A stretch of 7,092 bases of DNA, taken from assembly GCA_041586615.1 (NCBI GenBank), contig JBFGZS010000094.1:1-7092 (forward strand). The letters are read 5' to 3'. The notes under the pieces are model-generated. The model made no database searches and was not told the DNA's origin. It was given only the letters and a program-made list of their open reading frames with translations. Position numbers and translations under genes: made by a program. Positions 4,125 through 7,092 of the stretch are shown here, one piece after another. Origin of the DNA: Motiliproteus sp041586615. GTDB taxonomy: Bacteria > Pseudomonadota > Gammaproteobacteria > Pseudomonadales > Balneatricaceae. Each line of letters opens with the position of its first letter. The first letter of the stretch is position 1.

Positions 4125-6941
4125 ATGGCTCTGCGTGAAACCGCCCTTAGTATCCTCATCAAAGCCCGTGATCTGGCCAGCGCTCCGCTGGCTCGCTTTC
4201 GGCGTGAAGTTGAGAGCACCGATAACAGTAGCCAGAGCGCAACGGATGCAGTCGATCGCTTCGGCAATGCGTTGACTGAAGCAGATCAGGCAGCGGGTCG
4301 TTCTATCGACTCTTCAGGCCGGATGCGCGAGGCTAATGGGCGGTTTGTGACGGGGCTGGAAAGAACCCGAACCGCATTAAGTAACAACACCCGAGAGGTT
4401 GGCCTGTTCGCACAAGGGCTGTCTTTTATTACCGGAAAACTCGGCGGCTTGCTGGCAGGCGCGGCTGCACTAGTCGGTTTTGGCGGCGCGTTACAAAGTA
4501 GCCGAGAGTTTGAAAAACAACTGTCCAAAGTAAACGCGGTGTCGGGAGCATCCACAGAAGAGTTCGCCCGGCTTAAAGTTGCTGCCGAGGATGCAGGTAG
4601 CACTACACGTTACACTGCGACGCAAGCAGCACAAGGGCTGGAGATTCTAGCCCGTGCCGGTGTGGGGGTGAATGAATCCATCTCGCTGTTACCCACCTTA
4701 TTAAACGTCGCCACAGCTGAAGAGCTGGGATTAGCCGAAGCAGCCAGTCTGGTGACCGATACGCTCGCCATTATGGGGCTGGAGATCGATAAAGGGGCGA
4801 ACTCTGCCGATATCTTGGCGAAAGGAGCGTCGCTCTCTAACACCACCATGCAGCAGCTCGGTCAAGCGATTACTTATACCGGCCAATACGCCAAAGAGGC
4901 TGACTTTGATTTGGCGAAACTGGTGGCCACACTCGACGTGCTCGCTAAAAACGGTTTACGAGGTGAGCGTGCCGGTACCGGTTTACGTTCTGTCTTGGCA
5001 CAACTGTCTGATCCAGCGTCTAAAGCGGCCAAGGCCGTGTCTGATCTGGGTATTGATATTAACGATTTTGATGCCGTTATTGAGGGCCTGAAAAGCCCAG
5101 CAGCAGATGCGCAAGAAGCCATCAATGCGTTTGGCATTGAAGCAGGCCCGACCCTTCGGGCGCTGATCATAGAAAGCACCGAAGGGATTAACCAATTCCA
5201 GAGCGCACTGGAAAGCTCGGAAGGTGCGGTCAAGAAAATGGCCGACACGGTGAACAATAATCTTGATGGTGCCATGGTTGGTTTTGATAGCCGCCTCGAC
5301 TCGATTAAACGCAAATTGACAGGCCCTTTATTAAAACCGCTCGCCCGCGATCTGAAGGACTTTACGCAAAGCCTGAGCGAGCTTTCGCCTGCGTTTGAAG
5401 TGTTCGGCAACGGCGTTGCTTTTCTCTTTGATCGGGTATCAGGACTGGTTAAGTTCTTTGGTAATTCGTTTGCCGTGGCGCTGGAAAGCGTCACGGCAGT
5501 TGGCTTTACCATTCCCATCGTGCTGGCAGAGATAGAGCTGGCCATCGATAAGCTGCTGAACAAAGCGGGACTGGTTGAAGACGCGACCATTAAGCGGTTA
5601 GAAACGGAGGTGGGCGCGTTAAAAGCAGCACGTAATGCGTTAGTGAAAGCAGCAGTAGAAGACGCAAACGATGCCAAAAAAGCTATCCAACAGCTGTTTG
5701 GCGCACTGGATAAAGCGGGAGAACAAAGCACTACTGTCACAGGTAAAACGTCCGAAGGGATCAAAGAGGTGGGTGATGTAGCCGATGAGACGAGCACCAA
5801 AGTAAATAAGGTAACTGACTCCACTACAGCCGCGAATGCGGCTTTCAACAAGATGACCCAGTCTGATGTTGAGAAGTACATTAAGACACTGACAAGCGGT
5901 ATCGAAGACCTCGATGACATGTTCCAAAAAGGCACTCTCACCGTTGAGCAATACACCCGTGCTAAAGAACACTTATCCAGCGAGCTAGCCAAGTCTAGCA
6001 AGCTCATCCAGGAAGAAGCAGAAGCAACCAGCGCGAATAGCAAGGCCGTTGAAAATCGTACCACTGCAGTTGATAAGAACACCAAAGCTACTGACAAAAA
6101 TACCGAGTCTGCGCGTGCTAACCGGGGCGCGGCACTGACGCTGGCCGGACAGACTGGTGATGCCTGGCGCAGCACCAGTGAGCAGATGGCGGCGGCCTAC
6201 GACAACCTTACTAAAGGTATGACTCAATCCCTGGCACGCTTTGGCAAAGGACCGAGGCTTGCATCAGCGTATGTGCGCGAGTTCGCCGCTGAGTATTGGA
6301 AGGCGGAGCATACCGCTCGAAATCTTCAAAAAGAATATCGCAAGCAAGAAGAAGCGCTGGCAGCTCAGCTGCGCACCTTTGCGGATACCGAGCGCGTTAC
6401 GCTGGCGATGGCGAAGCACGCCGAGCGCTCGATGAGCGCATATACGCTACTGGGCGAGCAGCAGCTATCGCCTTTGCGGTCTGCCATCGCGGCGATTAAA
6501 TCCGATACCGAAAGCCTGACCCAGTCGCTGCAGTCGACTGTAGATGGATTGCGTGATGAGCTGGATCGGCTCAACGGTGATGCGGTATCAATCGAAGATC
6601 GGGCCTATCAAAAGAAACGCGATGCCTTGAAGCAACAGGCCGACCTCGCCAGACAGCAAAACAACACCGCTGCATCCGGGGAAGCACGGGAAGCGTTGCG
6701 CCTGCTTGATCAGACCCACAAGATCAAGCGCAGTCAGGCAGAGGAGCATGTTCAACAACCTCAGAATCAGATCTCGCAACCCGCCGTAAACGTTCCTCAA
6801 TCGTCAGGTCCTGCTATTGGAAAAACCGTGACGGTGAACTTTAGAACCGCAGATAGCCAGATGGCCAGCGGTTTGTTTCCTGAATCTGACGCCGAGGCTT
6901 TGCTAAGTCAACTAAATGACGTTGCCAGGATTACCCGATGA
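4125..6941 (+). CDS. Tail tape measure protein (TP901-1 core type)
   Basis: This encodes 938 residues and is the largest gene in the window. ATG 4125 has AGGAAGG at 4108-4114 upstream. The N-terminus (1-30, ALSILIKARDLASAPLARF) and SSGRMREANGRFVTG are common in tape measures. A glycine/alanine-rich hydrophobic stretch LGGLLAGAAALVGFGGAL (106-123) precedes the conserved core domain (about 128-312), recognised by EFEKQLSKVNAVSGAS, TRYTATQAAQGLEILARAG, LGQAITYTGQYAKEADFD and NGLRGERAGTGLR (276-288). A second hydrophobic stretch spans about 449-468. The middle is Thr/Lys/Asp-rich with a heptad-spaced DKNT repeat (643-660). A long charged helical, probably coiled-coil, part (about 720-895) and a short C-terminal beta/helix module (about 900-938) follow. 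The protein sets tail length and is probably threaded into the host envelope at infection. At the usual ~1.5 Å per residue it implies a tail near 140 nm. The stop overlaps the next start (ATGA). Confidence 0.93.
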   Translation: MALRETALSILIKARDLASAPLARFRREVESTDNSSQSATDAVDRFGNALTEADQAAGRSIDSSGRMREANGRFVTGLERTRTALSNNTREVGLFAQGLSFITGKLGGLLAGAAALVGFGGALQSSREFEKQLSKVNAVSGASTEEFARLKVAAEDAGSTTRYTATQAAQGLEILARAGVGVNESISLLPTLLNVATAEELGLAEAASLVTDTLAIMGLEIDKGANSADILAKGASLSNTTMQQLGQAITYTGQYAKEADFDLAKLVATLDVLAKNGLRGERAGTGLRSVLAQLSDPASKAAKAVSDLGIDINDFDAVIEGLKSPAADAQEAINAFGIEAGPTLRALIIESTEGINQFQSALESSEGAVKKMADTVNNNLDGAMVGFDSRLDSIKRKLTGPLLKPLARDLKDFTQSLSELSPAFEVFGNGVAFLFDRVSGLVKFFGNSFAVALESVTAVGFTIPIVLAEIELAIDKLLNKAGLVEDATIKRLETEVGALKAARNALVKAAVEDANDAKKAIQQLFGALDKAGEQSTTVTGKTSEGIKEVGDVADETSTKVNKVTDSTTAANAAFNKMTQSDVEKYIKTLTSGIEDLDDMFQKGTLTVEQYTRAKEHLSSELAKSSKLIQEEAEATSANSKAVENRTTAVDKNTKATDKNTESARANRGAALTLAGQTGDAWRSTSEQMAAAYDNLTKGMTQSLARFGKGPRLASAYVREFAAEYWKAEHTARNLQKEYRKQEEALAAQLRTFADTERVTLAMAKHAERSMSAYTLLGEQQLSPLRSAIAAIKSDTESLTQSLQSTVDGLRDELDRLNGDAVSIEDRAYQKKRDALKQQADLARQQNNTAASGEAREALRLLDQTHKIKRSQAEEHVQQPQNQISQPAVNVPQSSGPAIGKTVTVNFRTADSQMASGLFPESDAEALLSQLNDVARITR

Positions 6942-7092
6942 TCATCTTGAATGGAATTGTATTGCCGGAAGACCTGTTCTGGTCTGATGAATTTGCCTGG
7001 TCTGCGGTGCGCCAGTCCACAGACCTGACACTGACAGGAGGCCTGATTGTTGAGGAGGCTGCCCAGCAGGCAGGGCGGCCGATCACGTTAGC
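6938..7092 (+). CDS. Probable distal-tail protein downstream of tape measure (3' partial)
   Basis: The frame starts at ATG 6938, overlapping the tape measure TGA by 4 nt, with AGGA at 6927-6930 seven bases upstream, and runs open through the right edge (51 complete codons). It begins MIILNGIVLPEDLFWSDEF, then WSAVRQSTDLTLTGGLIVEE and ends in AGRPITL. I recall the pattern of an N-terminal 'L.G..LP.dl.W.DE..W' strand pair, an 'LTG.L.v' strand and 'GRPITL' from conserved proteins just after the tape measure in B3/D3112-like phages, usually called hypothetical. Its position matches distal tail or baseplate-hub proteins, which close the tube tip and recruit the fibre or tip complex. Only the N-terminus is present, so domain content cannot be assessed. 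The gene is real on overlap, ribosome binding site and codon pattern; the function is inference. Confidence 0.7.
   Translation, partial: MIILNGIVLPEDLFWSDEFAWSAVRQSTDLTLTGGLIVEEAAQQAGRPITL

Noticed and set aside
4075..4275. 66-residue frame spanning the tube/tape-measure junction, considered as a frameshift chaperone
   Set aside because: It has no slippery heptamer in the tube gene end, no plausible chaperone features, and its sequence reads as a shadow of the tape measure start.
4874..6175. 433-residue open frame on the minus strand inside the tape measure gene
   Set aside because: It lies antisense within a clearly recognisable tape measure gene, has a Ser/Leu/Ala-rich composition typical of a reversed helical gene, shows no family pattern, and no ribosome site or promoter is evident.
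1..7092. CRISPR array, tRNA, defence island, insertion sequence or cargo (moron) gene
   Set aside because: No regularly spaced direct repeats, tRNA-like cloverleaf, transposase or off-pattern inserted gene was seen; every base beyond two short gaps and junction spacers is in a structural gene.

Overview
The window is a contiguous block of late structural genes from a Mu-like (transposable-type) tailed phage or prophage, all on the + strand and packed almost without gaps. The bases suggest a moderately GC-rich gammaproteobacterial host, but nothing in the window identifies the host. There are no replication, transposition, lysis or host genes here, so whether this is an intact prophage, a free phage or a remnant cannot be decided from this stretch. 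Every frame is open where expected and I see no frameshift or internal stop.

Layout: (1) bases 2-748, the C-terminal part of a Mu gpI-type prohead protease fused in frame to its scaffold. An internal ATG at 200 with its own strong ribosome binding site should also produce the scaffold alone, as Mu I/Z does. (2) 748-1143, a small beta-rich protein placed like a capsid decoration protein. (3) 1183-2076, a gpT-type major capsid protein. (4) 2077-2153, a short non-coding gap with an 11-bp perfect hairpin, and a second stem that can cover the ribosome binding site of the next gene. (5) 2154-2528, a gp35/HI1506-type small protein. (6) 2531-2953, a gp36/DUF1320-type head-completion protein. (7) 2953-3375, a gp37-type protein, probably the tail terminator. 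(8) 3372-4118, a tail tube protein. (9) 4125-6941, a 938-residue tape measure protein of the TP901 core type. (10) 6938 to the right edge, the start of a gene for a probable distal-tail protein.

Together these genes build a procapsid on a removable scaffold, close it with connector proteins, and assemble a tail around a protein ruler. The head genes follow Mu order. The tail section has one tube gene, with no sheath gene between the terminator and tube genes or between the tube and tape-measure genes, so the particle is probably a siphovirus with a non-contractile tail, like Pseudomonas phages B3 and D3112, rather than a Mu-like myovirus. Most junctions are 1-4 nt overlaps, which points to translational coupling in one long late transcript. 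The exceptions are the two gaps flanking the capsid gene, where RNA hairpins and strong ribosome binding sites suggest that capsid protein output is set separately.

I did not find a new defence, CRISPR, toxin or RNA system. The points most worth checking are the paired RNA structures after the capsid gene, the nested scaffold start, and the lack of any tail assembly chaperone gene between the tube and tape-measure genes.
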